Shown in pieces: positions 1 to 11,270 of a DNA stretch of 64,000 nt. The notes beneath the pieces were generated by a model. That model was not told the DNA's origin. It saw only the letters and a list, made by a program, of their open reading frames with translations, and did no database searches. Every line of letters begins with the position of its first letter. Position 1 is the first letter of the stretch. Source of the DNA: Erythroxylum novogranatense (lineage: Eukaryota > Streptophyta > Magnoliopsida > Malpighiales > Erythroxylaceae); assembly GCA_029891385.1 (NCBI GenBank), contig CM057224.1, positions 28,227,005 through 28,291,004 on the forward strand. Reading direction: 5' to 3'. The position numbers and the translations under genes are program-made.

Positions 1-342
1 GATTCTCGCTTCCGTCTTTCTTAGTCACGGATGTCGGAAAGTGTTTCAGTTTATATTGATTTGTTTGCTTACTTTGTTTTCTATCCAATTCGATTTGCAT
101 TCGATTCGATCCCTTTAAACTTATTCGTTCCGCTTTGTGATTCAGATTCGATTATTTAAACCGCTATATTCGATTGAATCTGTTCGTTTGATTCGATTAG
201 TATTTGCTTCCGCTTCGCTACTTTCGGATTTGTGCGCTTCCGCATTTTGTTTTCGATCCGAAATTTCAGCTTCCCTTCGTTTCCGTTGTGCTTCGTTTTC
301 CGTTCTGTATAAGTAGTTGGGTTCCCGTAACGGGATCCAACA
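1..342 (+). mobile_element. 3' part of a Copia-type LTR (truncated by window edge)
   Basis: The segment ends in CCAACA and is followed four bases later by a perfect initiator-Met primer site, which is how a forward 5' LTR ends. Its interior is low-complexity, built from TTCGATTCG and GCTTCCG words. The last 24 bases fold back on themselves (GTTGGG...CCAAC). The LTR start lies outside the window, so family and length are unknown. Confidence 0.6.
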
Positions 343-346
343 ATTA

Positions 347-358
347 TGGTATCAGAGC
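347..358 (+). other. Primer binding site, tRNA-iMet
   Basis: TGGTATCAGAGC, a perfect complement to the 3' end of plant initiator methionine tRNA, four bases after an LTR end in CA. Confidence 0.85.
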
Positions 359-418
359 ATAGAGTGTAAGTGTTAAGTTTATTCGGTTGGGATCCGGTTC
401 CCGGATCGGGTCCCAACA
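359..418 (+). mobile_element. Leader stub joined to the last bases of a 3' LTR
   Basis: The last 22 bases (about 397-418) resemble the last 22 bases of the upstream LTR (321-342): both read GTTCCCG then GGG and end CCAACA. Only about 50 bases separate them from the primer site, so nearly the whole interior and most of the 3' LTR are gone. The right edge cuts the reverse-strand gag just after its K-I-L-R motif. Confidence 0.45.
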
Positions 419-943
419 TCTTAAGATCTTTCTAACGTGATCTTGATTGTTGTACGTTCTACCGAGAGCTTTAAGTCCATTGATGATAGTTTGAAATCTT
501 CCAAACATCTGATCGATAGACTCTCCGTCCTTCATTTTGAATAGCTCATACTGGTGTACAAGAATGCTTATCTTGGACTCCTTTACTTGATTTGTGCCTT
601 CATGTACGATGGATAGCGTATCCCACATCTCCTTCGCAGTATCGCATCCATGAACTTTATCATACTCACTTCTGCTTAGGGCACAGCTCAAGAAGAACTT
701 GGCCTTTGAATTCAGCTAGAATCTTGTTTTATGTTCTGTAGACCATCTGACTCGTGGAATGACATTTCCTTCTTCATCTACTAGTGTGTAAGGTTCATTT
801 TCTATTATCTCCCAAGGATCGATATGAGTAGAATCAATGAAGAGTCGCATACTGTCTTTCTAGTAATGATAGTCTTCTCCATTGAACGCCTAAGGTCTAG
901 TTACCGAGGCACCTTCAACTATGTATACGTGTGACTCTACCAT
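419..943 (-). pseudogene. Sirevirus-like Copia gag, 5' part (copy 1)
   Basis: On the reverse strand the frame opens MVESHVYIVEGASVTR and runs through a UBN2-type gag domain with motifs NGEDYHY, MWDTLSIVHEGTNQVK and FGRFQTIINGLKALGRTY. In-frame stops near the start show that it is dead. It closely matches copy 2 at 2262-3766. Translation is lost at K-I-L-R (about 419), where another element is inserted; in copy 2 the same place continues SLPKRW. It lies just downstream, in element sense, of a primer site at 987-998. Confidence 0.8.
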
Positions 944-986
944 GGATCTTTATCCACACTTTGTTATCGTGGCTCTTGGACACCAA

Positions 987-998
987 GCTCTGATACTA
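987..998 (-). other. Primer binding site, reverse strand, one mismatch
   Basis: On the reverse strand it reads TAGTATCAGAGC, one change from the initiator-Met site, and sits two bases from the LTR that starts at 1001. Confidence 0.75.
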
Positions 999-1000
999 AT

Positions 1001-1991
1001 TGAAGTGAATCACACGTTAGTATACGATATACAAAATGCACAAGAAGGGGGGTTGAATTGTGTATTCGAATTTTTCAATATAATCCCCTTTTAAAAAATC
1101 TGCTTTCTTAAAACGATTGACAAACAATATTTAAAAAAAAATTATGTCAGCAATAGAAACAGGAGTTAAGAGTTGAGAGAGAATCGACAAAGCAATTTTA
1201 TACTGGTTTACCATAAACTGTGGGCTACGTCCAATCCTCAGAATCCCTTCTGAGATTTCACTATACTTCACAACAGTACAAGTATTCTTTTCACCGAGCC
1301 TCTTCAGGTCTCGTATAGCAAGTATTCTTTTTCTCACTTAGCCTCTTCAGGCTCTCAGCTATTCCTCTTTCTTACAGAAAGATATTGCAAGCTTTGTTAC
1401 AGAAAATATAGCTCTCGTATTTTCGCACAAATATAGTGTTTAGCTTTTGAATATCACTAAGAAGAAAAATCACTAACTCTTTCAGTCTTCAACTTCAACT
1501 CATATTTATAGTATTCGTCTTCAACTGCTTCTTAATAACTGCTTCTTTCTTCTTGATTCTTGATCTTTTAAGAAACGGTTAATCAGTTGAGTTCTGTAAC
1601 TAACTCAAACTGATTTGATTCTGCGTCTACAACTCCTTCGTCTCTTTTTTTGCTTCGCTTCTGTCTCATATTGCTTCCGTCTCATTTTCGCTTCCATCTC
1701 ATATTGCTTTAGCTTCCGTCTCACATTGTTTTAGCTTCCGTCTCATTTTGTTTCCATCTCATTTTACTTCGCTTCTGTCTCATTTTTGCTTCCATCTCAT
1801 ATTGCTTTAGCTTCCGTCTTATTTTTCTTCGCTTCTATCTCATATTGCTTTAGCTTTCGTCTCATTTTGTTTCCATCTCATTTTGCTTCGCTTCCGTCTC
1901 ATTTTTGTTTTGTTTTAGTCTCATTTTTGCTCCCGCTTCATCATTATTTGGTTTTCATCAAAATTAATCGTAAAGTCATTTTGACTTAACA
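1001..1991 (-). mobile_element. Sirevirus-like Copia LTR A
   Basis: Bounded by TGAAGT and TTAACA (terminal TG/CA), about 991 bp. It is homologous to the LTR at 3824-4902: shared blocks include CACAAGAAGGGGGGTT near the left end, the 'TACTGGTTTACC' block, the 'CCTCTTCAGG' block, and the end block ATCATCAAAATTAA...GACTTAACA. On its right it directly abuts the protease fragment instead of pol or flanking DNA. Confidence 0.75.
1640..1945 (-). repeat. Degenerate tandem repeat in U3 of LTR A
   Basis: About a dozen imperfect copies of a short unit built on GCTTCCGTCTCATTTT and CATATTGCTTTA. In element sense this is the U3 region upstream of transcription start. LTR B has a different degenerate repeat at the matching place (4500-4790). 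Confidence 0.7.
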
Positions 1992-2261
1992 CCTATTTTA
2001 CCAATTTCAACTATTTTTTCCTACTGGTTGTCTCCAAAAGTTACTGATCCTCCTTGCTTATTTTGAAGGTCTAAGAACATAGACCTTCTTCCTGTTATAT
2101 GTCGTGAGCAGCCACTGTCCAAGTACAATTTGTGCTGGTTGCTTTTTCTAAAAAAGGAGATCTATAGTATATATTATATCTTTCCTAGGTACCCATATTT
2201 TCCTGGGTCTTTTAAGGTTAGCCTTACAATTATTCATCGAGTAATAATAATATTGTTTCTT
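1992..2261 (-). pseudogene. Copia gag-protease junction with aspartic protease fragment
   Basis: Reverse-strand translation gives LYLDSGCSRHITG, the plant Copia protease active site (D-S-G), then RRSMFLDLQNKQGG and SVTFGDN, then a stop and an abrupt switch into LTR A. Integrase, reverse transcriptase and RNase H are absent, so either a deletion or LTR recombination joined protease to LTR. It continues from the gag frame at 2262-3766. Confidence 0.75.
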
Positions 2262-3766
2262 TTACTTTTTGTTAGGAACAAAACTTTTATTATGATAAAC
2301 ATTACTATTATTAAAACCTAAACCACTCCTATCAATTGGATGTTTATATTTTTCGATCATATCATTCATCCTTTTTGTACTTTCAGTAAATGTTGATAAA
2401 TCTACTAAGAGACTGTTACTTTGTTTTAGTTGATTAATTTCCTCAGATCTATCTACAGTTAGTTTCTTTTTTATATCATCTACATGTTTCTTAAGGCAAA
2501 CGTTTTCTTTTTCTAAGACTTCTGTGTTCTTCAAACTTTCAGTAAATTTATTTTTCAATATCCTATATTGTTTTAAGATAGCATGTGAATCTTCTAACAA
2601 TTCTAAATAAGCATCCTGAAGATCATTAAAGTTAGAAATTGCCTCATCGTCGTATTCCCTTTCAGTTACCAAACATATATTTGCTTGTTCTGATGTTTCT
2701 GATTCAGAGTCAGATTCAGACGAATCCAGATCTTCCCAAGTTGCCATCATGCTCTTTTTGTTTTCTTTACTTTCTTCTATTTTTTTATCAACAGGCATTT
2801 AGACTTGTCATGTCTTGGTTTATTGCACTCATAACAAACGATAGAACTTTTCTCATTCTTTGAATCATCTTTGCTATTCTTCTTAAAAGTGAAGTCTTTA
2901 TTTCCCCTCGATTTCTTTTTCCACATCCTCCTAATCTTTCTTGAAATGAAGGATACTTCATCATCATCTTCACTTGAATCTTGATTAGATTCACTAGCAT
3001 CATCATTCTTGATTTCTTCTATATTTAATGCTTTTGAAGATGTGCTTCTATTTTTCTACATTTTTTTATTCTTTTGACCAGTCTTTAATGCGATAGATTT
3101 ATCTCTTCTAGGTTTATCTTCTGCATCAAACTCTACTTCATGTATTTTCAGTGAACCAAGCAATTCATCTAGCTTCAGCTTACTTAAATCCTTGACTTCT
3201 TATATTGCTGTTACTTTGGGTCTCCATCTTTTTGGAAGACTTCTGAGAATCTTTCTGTCATGATCTTGATTATCATAGATTCTCGCAAGAGCTTTAAGTC
3301 CATTAACAATTTTTTGGAATCGTCCAAACATCTAATCAATAGACTCGTCATCTTTCATCTTGAGCAGCTCATACTGATGAACAAGAATAATAATCTTGGA
3401 CTATTTCACCTGATTCGTGCCATCATGTGCAATGGCTAATTTTTCCCACATTTCCTTTATAGATTCACGTCCATAAACCTTATCATATTCACTTCTGCTT
3501 AGAGTACAACTTAAAAAGAACTTGGCCTTTAAGTTTAACTAAAATCGAGCTTTCTGATCAGTTGACCATTTGTCACGAGAGATGTTATTGCCTTCGTCGT
3601 CTATTGGTGTATATGGACCATTCTCAATGATATCCCAAAGATCAATATATGTGGATTCTATAAAGAGTCGCATCATATCCTTCCAATAATGATAATCTTC
3701 ACCATTGAATGCAGGAGGTCTTGTGACTGAGGCACCTTTAGCTATAAAAACATGTGATTCAGCCAT
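2262..3766 (-). pseudogene. Sirevirus-like Copia gag (copy 2)
   Basis: The reverse frame begins MAESHVFIAKGASVTR, followed by PPAFNGEDYHYWKDMMRLF, the UBN2 gag core with KALARIYDNQDHDRKILR and SLPKRWRPKVTAI, then a C-x2-C-x4-H-x4-C zinc knuckle (CYECNKPRHDKSKC) near 2799-2838. An acidic, coiled-coil tail follows (2262-2798, with SSESDSESETSEQ and a Leu/Lys-rich heptad region), as is usual for Sirevirus gag. Several stops and frameshifts divide the reading frame. It sits between LTR B upstream and the protease fragment downstream. Confidence 0.85.
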
Positions 3767-3809
3767 AGATCTTTGTACTCACTTTGTAATAGTGTTTCTT
3801 GGAAACCTT

Positions 3810-3821
3810 GCTCTGATACCA
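3810..3821 (-). other. Primer binding site, reverse strand
   Basis: Reverse complement is TGGTATCAGAGC, a perfect initiator-Met site, two bases from LTR B. Confidence 0.85.
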
Positions 3822-3823
3822 AC

Positions 3824-4902
3824 TGAAGTAAATCACTTGTTAATATAGAAATAACGTATAATATGTAAAATACACAAGAAGGGGGGTTTAATTGTGTAAA
3901 ATCTTCAAAAATATTAATCTTTAAGGATTTCTTGAATTTTTTTACAAATTCAGATGATCACAAACACAATTTACTAAAGTCGATGAGTAATGCAACAAAA
4001 ATTATTATCTACTCTTCTAACAATAAGAAAATTAAAAGATAAGGGTTGGAGAATAGACACCGCGATTTTATACTGGTTTACCCTTAACCTTGTGTTATGT
4101 CCAGTCCTCAGAGTTTTTCTAAGATTTCACTATACTCTTCAACTTTGCAAGTATTCTTTCTACACTTGCAGAGCCTCTTCAGGTCTATCTTACAAAGTAT
4201 TCTTTATTTGTTTTCTTAGCCTCTCCAGGCTCTAGTCTTTCTTTCTCTAGGAAAGATGTTATTTGAGCTTCACGTTACAGATGTATTCACTCTCTTTCTT
4301 TCGCACTTGAGTACAGAGTTTCTCTAAGTATTGTACAATCAAAATTTCTCTTTTGTAAAAACGTTATTTAATTTACGACTAAAACTAGTATTTATAGCCT
4401 AAGTCTTCAACTGTCTTCTTGAGAAACTACTTCTTGAATCTTCAAGAAAATCATTATTAGTTGATTCCTGTAACTAACTCCAACTAACTAACTGACTGAT
4501 GTTCTATAATAGTTTCCATTTGCATCGTCTAGTACTATACTTCTTCTAGTGTCACTTCATCTGGTATCATGCTTCTTCTGTTGTCACGCTTCTTCTAGTG
4601 TCGACGTGTATCTTCTTATGATAACGTGTCTCTTCTTATGACGTCCATCTTGAGTTTAAGATATCTTCTTGGTTTGACTATGCGTCTTTTAGGTTTGACC
4701 ATGTATCTTTTAGTGTTGAGTTTCTATATCTTCTAGTGTTGACCATATATCTTCTAGTTCTATATCTTATGATGTTGACTATGTGTCACTTGCATTTTTT
4801 TGTGCACTTAACAAACTTATCAAAACAATTCACACATTTCTAAGATTATTATTATTTGATTATCATCAAAATTAAATGAAATAAAGTCTTCTTGACTTAA
4901 CA
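3824..4902 (-). mobile_element. Sirevirus-like Copia LTR B (5' LTR of copy 2)
   Basis: Runs from TGAAGTAAATC to CTTAACA, about 1079 bp, next to a perfect primer site, so it is the 5' LTR of the reverse-strand gag copy 2. The right half (about 4500-4790) holds irregular repeats of CTTCTAGTGT, ATCTTCTTATGA and GTTTGACTATG words. No target duplication could be matched because the left partner LTR is fused to another gag. Confidence 0.75.
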
Positions 4903-5485
4903 ATAGTACGACCCCTAAACAATAAAGATCTAATCTTCAATATGAATGTCTTGTACTAAGTGGATAGCCATCCTTGTACCTTTACTCTACTCAAATTTGA
5001 TTCTCCAATTAACTTGAAAGGTACAATATTACAACTGAAACTACTAGTAATCTAATTATTACATAAAAACCTGACGACACGCAGGCCGTATCCAAAATTA
5101 CATAAATAAATAAAGGCCGCAGGCTGTATCCAAAATGAAAAACAACTATGGGCCATAGTATTCACTATTCATAATCAAGGCAAGATAACAAATATTAAAC
5201 CATATAAAACACCAATTGTAAGAAAACATGTGATTGACATAAAAAGTAAAATTTAGCGAGGGTTAGGAGGTCAAGGTGCATTACCTCTAGCAATGATTTT
5301 AATTTTAATTATTAATTAATCTTATTAATCTGAAACCCCTTATTCATTCACATTGAATTATCGAAAGAACCCCTCATTCAATCACATTGAATTATCAAAA
5401 GAACCCCTCATTCAATCACATTAACTTATCAAAAAATCGTAATTTCATTCGATTAAATGGAATTCAATTTCAATAAACACAAGTG
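4903..5485 (-). other. Probable untranslated leader of the reverse Copia at 5499-6088
   Basis: The stretch lies between LTR B and a reverse-strand primer site, so in element sense it follows the primer. No gag or other protein could be read. It contains a pair of near repeats around 5078 and 5114 (GGCCG...ATCCAAAAT) and a three-copy tandem repeat. Confidence 0.4.
5332..5434. repeat. Tandem repeat, about 34 bp x 3
   Basis: Three successive copies beginning GAACCCCT[CT]ATTCA and ending TTATCAAAA at 5332, 5367 and 5401, with a few differences per copy. Confidence 0.85.
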
Positions 5486-5497
5486 GCTCTGATACCA
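5486..5497 (-). other. Primer binding site, reverse strand
   Basis: Reverse complement is TGGTATCAGAGC, immediately followed on the plus strand by an LTR start (TGATAGAAC). Confidence 0.85.
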
Positions 5498-5498
5498 T

Positions 5499-6088
5499 TG
5501 ATAGAACTTTTAGATTGTCAACAGCAATACACTTATTAGCTGAGCATACGAAACACCAAGTTCCATGTGAATATTAAAACCAAATCTAGATGAGATTTTA
5601 CCTTTATACAGTAAAAATATGTAAGGGAATTGGTCAGGAAGAGCATGTCAAATTCTACTCCTCTATCGACATCCACACCCTCGCAAGACTGAAACACCAT
5701 TTTCTGATGTGCTAGCACCAAACTCATCCCTCTCTCTCTCTCTCTCTCTCTCTCTGGTAGATGAAGATCTCCTTTAGATTTTGAGCAGATGAAACTCTTT
5801 AGTTTGTTATTCATCCCATATATCCACATATGAAGGAAAAGCTAAGGCCCAAAGCCCAAATCCGATTCAAGCCCATTGAATGTTCAATCTGATTGGTGTG
5901 CAACCTTGTAGGCTTATTTAATATTAGCAATAAACCCAAATTTCTTTTAAGCCCAAAAGTTATAAGCCGTCTCTAGCAAGACATTATAACCACCCAATAT
6001 TAAATAAGGTCATAATACGACACTACCTAAATCACAATTGATCAATTAGAGTACATTTTGTAATTAGTTCATGGGGTGTACACTAACA
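5499..6088 (-). mobile_element. Copia LTR, reverse orientation, 590 bp
   Basis: In element sense it begins TGTTAGTGTACACC and ends GTTCTATCA, with TG/CA ends and a primer site on the correct side. It contains a (TC)n run at 5729-5755. On its right it borders LINE sequence, so it probably inserted into that LINE. A partner LTR was not found in the window. Confidence 0.75.
5729..5755. repeat. (TC)n microsatellite
   Basis: About 13 uninterrupted TC units inside the 590-bp LTR. Confidence 0.95.
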
Positions 6089-6341
6089 GATATAAGATCT
6101 CCTTGTCTAAGTCCTTTGGAGCTTTTAAAAGGCTTACCAGGCTGACCATTCACCAACATCTTAAAGGAAGGTAAGCTGATGCATTATGATATCCATTGGA
6201 TAAAGTTGGCTGAAAATTCCAATGCATGTAAGATGTTCAATATAAAGCCCCAATCGACATTATCAAGGCCTTCTTTAGGCCAACCTTAATAATTCCTGCT
6301 TCCCCTCCTTTTGGTGTAAGTCTTAATAAGTTGTTACATTA
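6089..6341 (-). pseudogene. LINE (L1-type) reverse transcriptase fragment, C-terminal side
   Basis: Reverse translation shows the L1-type signatures DNVDWGFI (family: AFDSVDW), PSFKMLVNGQPG and KSSKGLRQGDL (family: GLRQGDPLSP). The upstream half of the same domain lies at 15990-16700; the 9.6-kb Copia between them splits one reverse transcriptase. Stops are present, so it is dead. Confidence 0.85.
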
Positions 6342-6346
6342 ACATG

Positions 6347-8174
6347 TGTTGGAAAATCCCGGGAGGAACATCACATGTTCCAGCAGTGGAAACAAAAATT
6401 TTTTATTCCCGGGACCTTCCCCAAACCCAGGATCCCGGTGTCGGTATGAAAACTCAAACCTGAATAGCCAATAGAGACTATCTCTAAAGGTATCCACGCA
6501 GAGATCAGAAAACCTAACCGGATCAAACACTTTTGACCGGGAATAGCTAAACAGAATAAGAGCTGCTAGACCCTACCTCCGTCCCGGAGAGCTTGAGAAA
6601 GCGTTGAAACCTTGTGCTTGGAGAAGGAGAAGTCGATGGTTGCTTAAGGAGAAGAAGAAAATGAACCTTTAAAGCAAAGCTTAACTATTAAGCTTTCATC
6701 TTCATTCCTTTCTAAAACCTACGAACCATCATCTTCTTTTTACATGTATATAAGTCTTTTAACTTTTAAAAGACTAAGCATGAGATGATGCCATGTGGAA
6801 GCTTCATTACCATTCATTTATTTAACTAATTAAATAAACAAACTTTGACTTTTCAATGGCTTTATCTCTTCTCCCTTTCCAACGCACATGTACATATATA
6901 TATATATAATAATTAATTAATTAATTAATTAATTAATTAATTAGAATATATTTGCTAAGGTCCAGTCCAACTGGGTTGGTCCTACTGACCCTCTTAGGGC
7001 ATGATCTTTGAAAGCTTGACTCCTAAACCTTTCTTAGCAATATTGATGTCGCGATCTCATCGGGACATATCCCAATCCATTGGGATCCATTTAATCTAAT
7101 GCTCTCCATAATTGGAACTCGTCCAATTACTATTTTACGATTCTCCGAGTCACTCTTATGCGTGTGACCCTTTAGGTTCCGGTTATGTTGGCCACTTAGA
7201 TTAACAATTAATCTGAGCAAGTCATGAGCGGTATCTAGCAACACATCATGACCCCGAATTGACCGGAAAGTAATCGGTTTGATGAATTCATCACGAACCG
7301 GATCACAAACCCTTCCATGTACAATTACCGGTGCAATTCGTCCTTTCATCATCCTATACCCCACTTGGTTATGAGTATGGCTAATATGTCAACTCTTACT
7401 AGACTAAGTCTAGCCCAAGTGAAATCAGTTCCTGTCTGAGGACTCATTACTTTATATGTCCACGAAGACACTCTTCATGACATAGTCATGCTCTGGCCAG
7501 AGACTTAAAGTAATGATCCTGATAAGAGGCCAGGGTATCTCTTCAGTTCTCACAGAAGTGATGAATCCTTTATTGGCTACTCAATTACCTTCGAATACCT
7601 CAAACGCACTCCAAGCACCACCCTATGAGTAACCTCTGGAAGGCCACAAGGAATGGAGTCAAAGCACAGGATCAGTATCCAAGATATCCTTGAGTACCTC
7701 AAGTCTAAGGATACTTGCACCATTGCTATGATGAGATTATCACTGACATTAAATCCATGTGATGATATCATGGCAGTCATCAATGAACTTACTACCACTA
7801 GTAAGCATCCATATGTCAACTCTAAATATCTCATATTTACGCTTTACGAGATCCACCGCTGATCCAATCAAGGAGTATGACATATGTTAGTCCGTCCGGA
7901 TTAATGATGTCGGTCTCATTAATCCTATGACTAGGAAAATTTAGATCTTGACATAATTGCACATGATAGGAATCTCGTGATTATAATCACATCATAATTT
8001 CCTTCATGCTATGTCATATATCATGGACTTCATTAATTTGATTAAAGATCAATATCAATTCATAAAGAACATCAAATAAATGAAACATGCCTTTCTTTAT
8101 TTATTCATAAAGTTTGCACATGACTATGAACAAAAAGCGCTAAAGGGGATTGCCTTTAGGGCACTACTCTAACA
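6347..8174 (-). mobile_element. 3' LTR of the 9.6-kb Copia
   Basis: Plus strand runs TGTTGGAAAATCC to CACTACTCTAACA (TG/CA ends), 1828 bp. It is nearly identical to 14169-15984 with small indels. It holds a (TA)n-(TTAA)n tract near 6896-6942. Several clustered differences from the other LTR fall in CCG, CTG or ACTG contexts. Confidence 0.93.
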
Positions 8175-8187
8175 AATCTCCCACTTG
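8175..8187 (-). other. Polypurine tract
   Basis: Reverse strand reads CAAGTGGGAGATT directly before the LTR start TGTTAGAG, the usual plant Copia arrangement for plus-strand priming. Confidence 0.85.
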
Positions 8188-8189
8188 AC

Positions 8190-11100
8190 CTAAAGCCAAT
8201 CGCCTTGGTATCTAATACCATAAGCGAGTACATGAGAATCAAAATTCTTCCGTGACAATGGCTTCGTCAGCGGATCGAGAATGTTACGCTCTGTGGAATC
8301 CTCTCGATCGCGACATCACCTCTAGCAATGATCTCTCGAATCGATGATATCTGCGAGTACGTGTTTAGATCGTTGGTGAGACCTCGGTTCTTTTGCTCGA
8401 ACAATAGCCCCGTTGTTGTCACAATACAATCAGATGGATCCATCACACTAGGAACCACACCAAGTTCGAAATGAACTTCGATCCAACGACTTCCTTTGCC
8501 TCCTCGATGCAAAGAATGTACTCTGCCTCGATCGTCGAATCGCAATCGTCTCTTGTTTGGAACTCTTCCAACTGATCGCTCCGCCGTTTAGCGTGAAAAC
8601 ATAACTGGACTGGATTTGAGTCATCCTTGTCGATTAGAAACCGCATCCGTATGCCCGCCACTGAGATTTCCATCTCCATATATCAAGAAAACATCCTTAG
8701 TCTTTCGCAAGTACTTGAGGATATTCTTGACACCACCCATGACCCTTACCAGATCCGATTGGTATCCGCTCGTAACTTAGAGCATACGATACATCGGGCC
8801 TCGTACATAACATAGCATACATGATCGATCCTACTGCAGATGCATACGGGATCGATCCATGCGCATCCTCTCATCTTGTGTCTTAGGACACATAGATTTG
8901 AGTGTTATCCCATGAGTGATGGGAAGAAACCCTCTCTTGGATTGCTCCATGCTAAACCTCTTTAGCATCTTGTCTATGTATCGATGATTGTGAAAGACCA
9001 AGCAACCTCTTTGATCTATCTCTATAGATCTTTATCCCAAGGATATAAGTTGCTTCACCAAGGTCTTTCATCGCAAATTGCTGGACAACCAAATTTTAAC
9101 GATTGAAGATTGAGACATCGTTTCCGAGTAACAAGATGTCATCTACATACAACACAAGGAAAACGATTGCATTCCATTAACCTTTTGTACACACAATAGT
9201 CATCCGGATTTTGAAAAACCAAACTCTTTGATTGACTCATCAAATGGATGTTCCAACTCACGGATGCTTGCTTCAATCCATAGATGGATTTACGAAGCTT
9301 GCATACCTTTTCGCCATCATCGAAGTGAAGCCTCTGGTTGTGTCATGTACACATCCTCGGCGATTCCGTTAAGGAAAGTCGTCTTCACATCCATTTGCCA
9401 TATCTCATAATCATAATGAGCGGCAATGGCTAGGAGTATCTGAATGGATTTAAGCATTGCTACTGGGTCAAGGTCTCGCCATAGTCAACTCCTTGTCTTT
9501 GACGAAATCCTTTCGCCACAAGCCTTCTTTGTAGGTAATCACATTACCATCCATGTCGGTTTTCTTCTTGAAAACCCATTTGCACCCTATAGGTTTTATC
9601 CTTCAGTGCATCAACCAAAGTCCATACTTGGTTTATGTACATGGAATCCATTTCGCTTTCATGGCACAAAGCCATTTTTCGACTCTGAACTTTTGAACCT
9701 CTTCATAGGTAGCGAGCTCATCATCTTCTATGAGCAATACGTCATTCTGTTAAACCACAAGAAATCCATATCTCTCGGGAACAAGTCGCATCCTACTTGA
9801 CCTACTTAACTTAGATGCAATGTAAGGTTGAACTGTTACTTCATCCGAATGAGTGACAGCCTCGAGTTCAGCAGTTGATCATGCTTGTTTGAGCATCTTG
9901 AACTTCTTCAAGTTCAACTTTGCTCCCATCGTCTTCTTCGGAAGAAACTCTTTCTCTAAAAACAGATGCTTTGAAACAAACACCTTTTGTTCCTCAAGAA
10001 GTAGAATTGATATCCCATGGTCTCTTTAGGATATCCTACAAACAAACACTTGTCGACTTTGCTTCAAGCTTATCTCGACCGAATCCGCTTCACGTAAGCG
10101 TGACAACCCCATACTTTCAAATGAGAAAGATAAGGTTTTCGTTAGTCCACATCTCATATGGAGTAACATCAACTGCCTTAGAGGAACTCTGTTTAGCAAG
10201 TAAACAATTTGTCTCTAGCATACCCCCAAAACGATTTTGGTAACTTTGCGAAACCCATCATTGATCGTACCATGTCTAACAAAGTTCGATTTCTCCTTTC
10301 AGCCACACCGTTGTGCTGCAGCATGTAAGGAGGAGTCCACTGAGATAAAATGCCATTATCTACGAGATAATCCTGGCTGTTGGTCTAAGTATTCTCCACC
10401 ACGATCGATCGTAATGCCTTGATACTTTTACCAAGCTGGTTTTCTACTTCATTTCAATTGTTTGAACTTTTCAACGCTTCAAATTTGTATCTCATCGATA
10501 CAAGTACCCATATCGTGAATAATCATCGATAAAGGTAATGAAGTAACGACAACCACTTCTGGCATGGATGGACATCGGACCGCATACATCTGAATGTATT
10601 AGGTCTAATACTCCAATCGCTCGTTCACCCTTTCCCTTGAAGGATAACTTAGTCATCTTGCCTAATAAACAAGATTTGCATGTGTCATATGATTCATAAT
10701 CAAATGACCCTAAACTGCCACTCTTGTGGAGCTTAGCGATCGCGTCTCATTTATAATGGCCAAGCCGACAATGCCATAAGTAAGTTGACTTTAGATTATC
10801 TCTTTTATGCCGTTTGGTGTCATTGACATTTAAAATTGGATTAGACATATCTAATATGTAAATACCATTGCACAATGTACCAGTTCCATAAAGCATTCCA
10901 TTAGAATTGATAGAACAACAATTGCTACTAAAATTCATATGGAATCCAAATTTATTCGCACAAGAAATGATAATATATTCTTTGTCAAACGGGTACAAAA
11001 TAACAATCATCCAATTCCAATACAAGCCCAATGAGGAGAGACAAAACATAGGTTCCTACGGCTAATGCAAAGAACTCTTGCTCCATTTCCAACACGTGGG

Positions 11101-11270
11101 TCTACTTCTCCCTTCATGAGTTGCCTCATCGTCCCGAGGCCCCATATCATTACATATGTGAGCCACAACCAGATCAAATACCCGGATGTTGTGATCGATA
11201 AAGATTAACTTCAATGACATACAAACCTGAAGTAGTCGAGGCATCGATGCCTTCTTACGCTTCAATGACT
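8190..11270 (-). pseudogene. Copia pol: protease, integrase, reverse transcriptase, RNase H (broken)
   Basis: In element order (right to left): protease remnant with RVGNGARV near 11060-11200; GAG-pre-integrase at 10747-11049 with YLWHCRLGHYK; integrase near 10500-10690 with LDLIHSDVCGPMS and YFITFIDDYSRYGYLY, and its core near 10060-10410 with QHNGVAERRNRTLLDMVRSM; reverse transcriptase near 8800-9700 with GCKWVFKKKTDMDGNV and IWQMDVK; RNase H end near 8190-8550 with VLAYGIRYQGDWL before the polypurine tract. Each domain is recognisable but crosses several frames with in-frame stops. Confidence 0.88.

Noticed and set aside
347..358. TGGTATCAGAGC and its complements as tRNA genes
   Set aside because: Only 12 bases match initiator-Met tRNA; no cloverleaf or A/B boxes follow. 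They are primer binding sites.
9228..10422. Several forward-strand open frames of 60-118 residues
   Set aside because: They are antisense to readable Copia integrase and reverse transcriptase motifs on the reverse strand.
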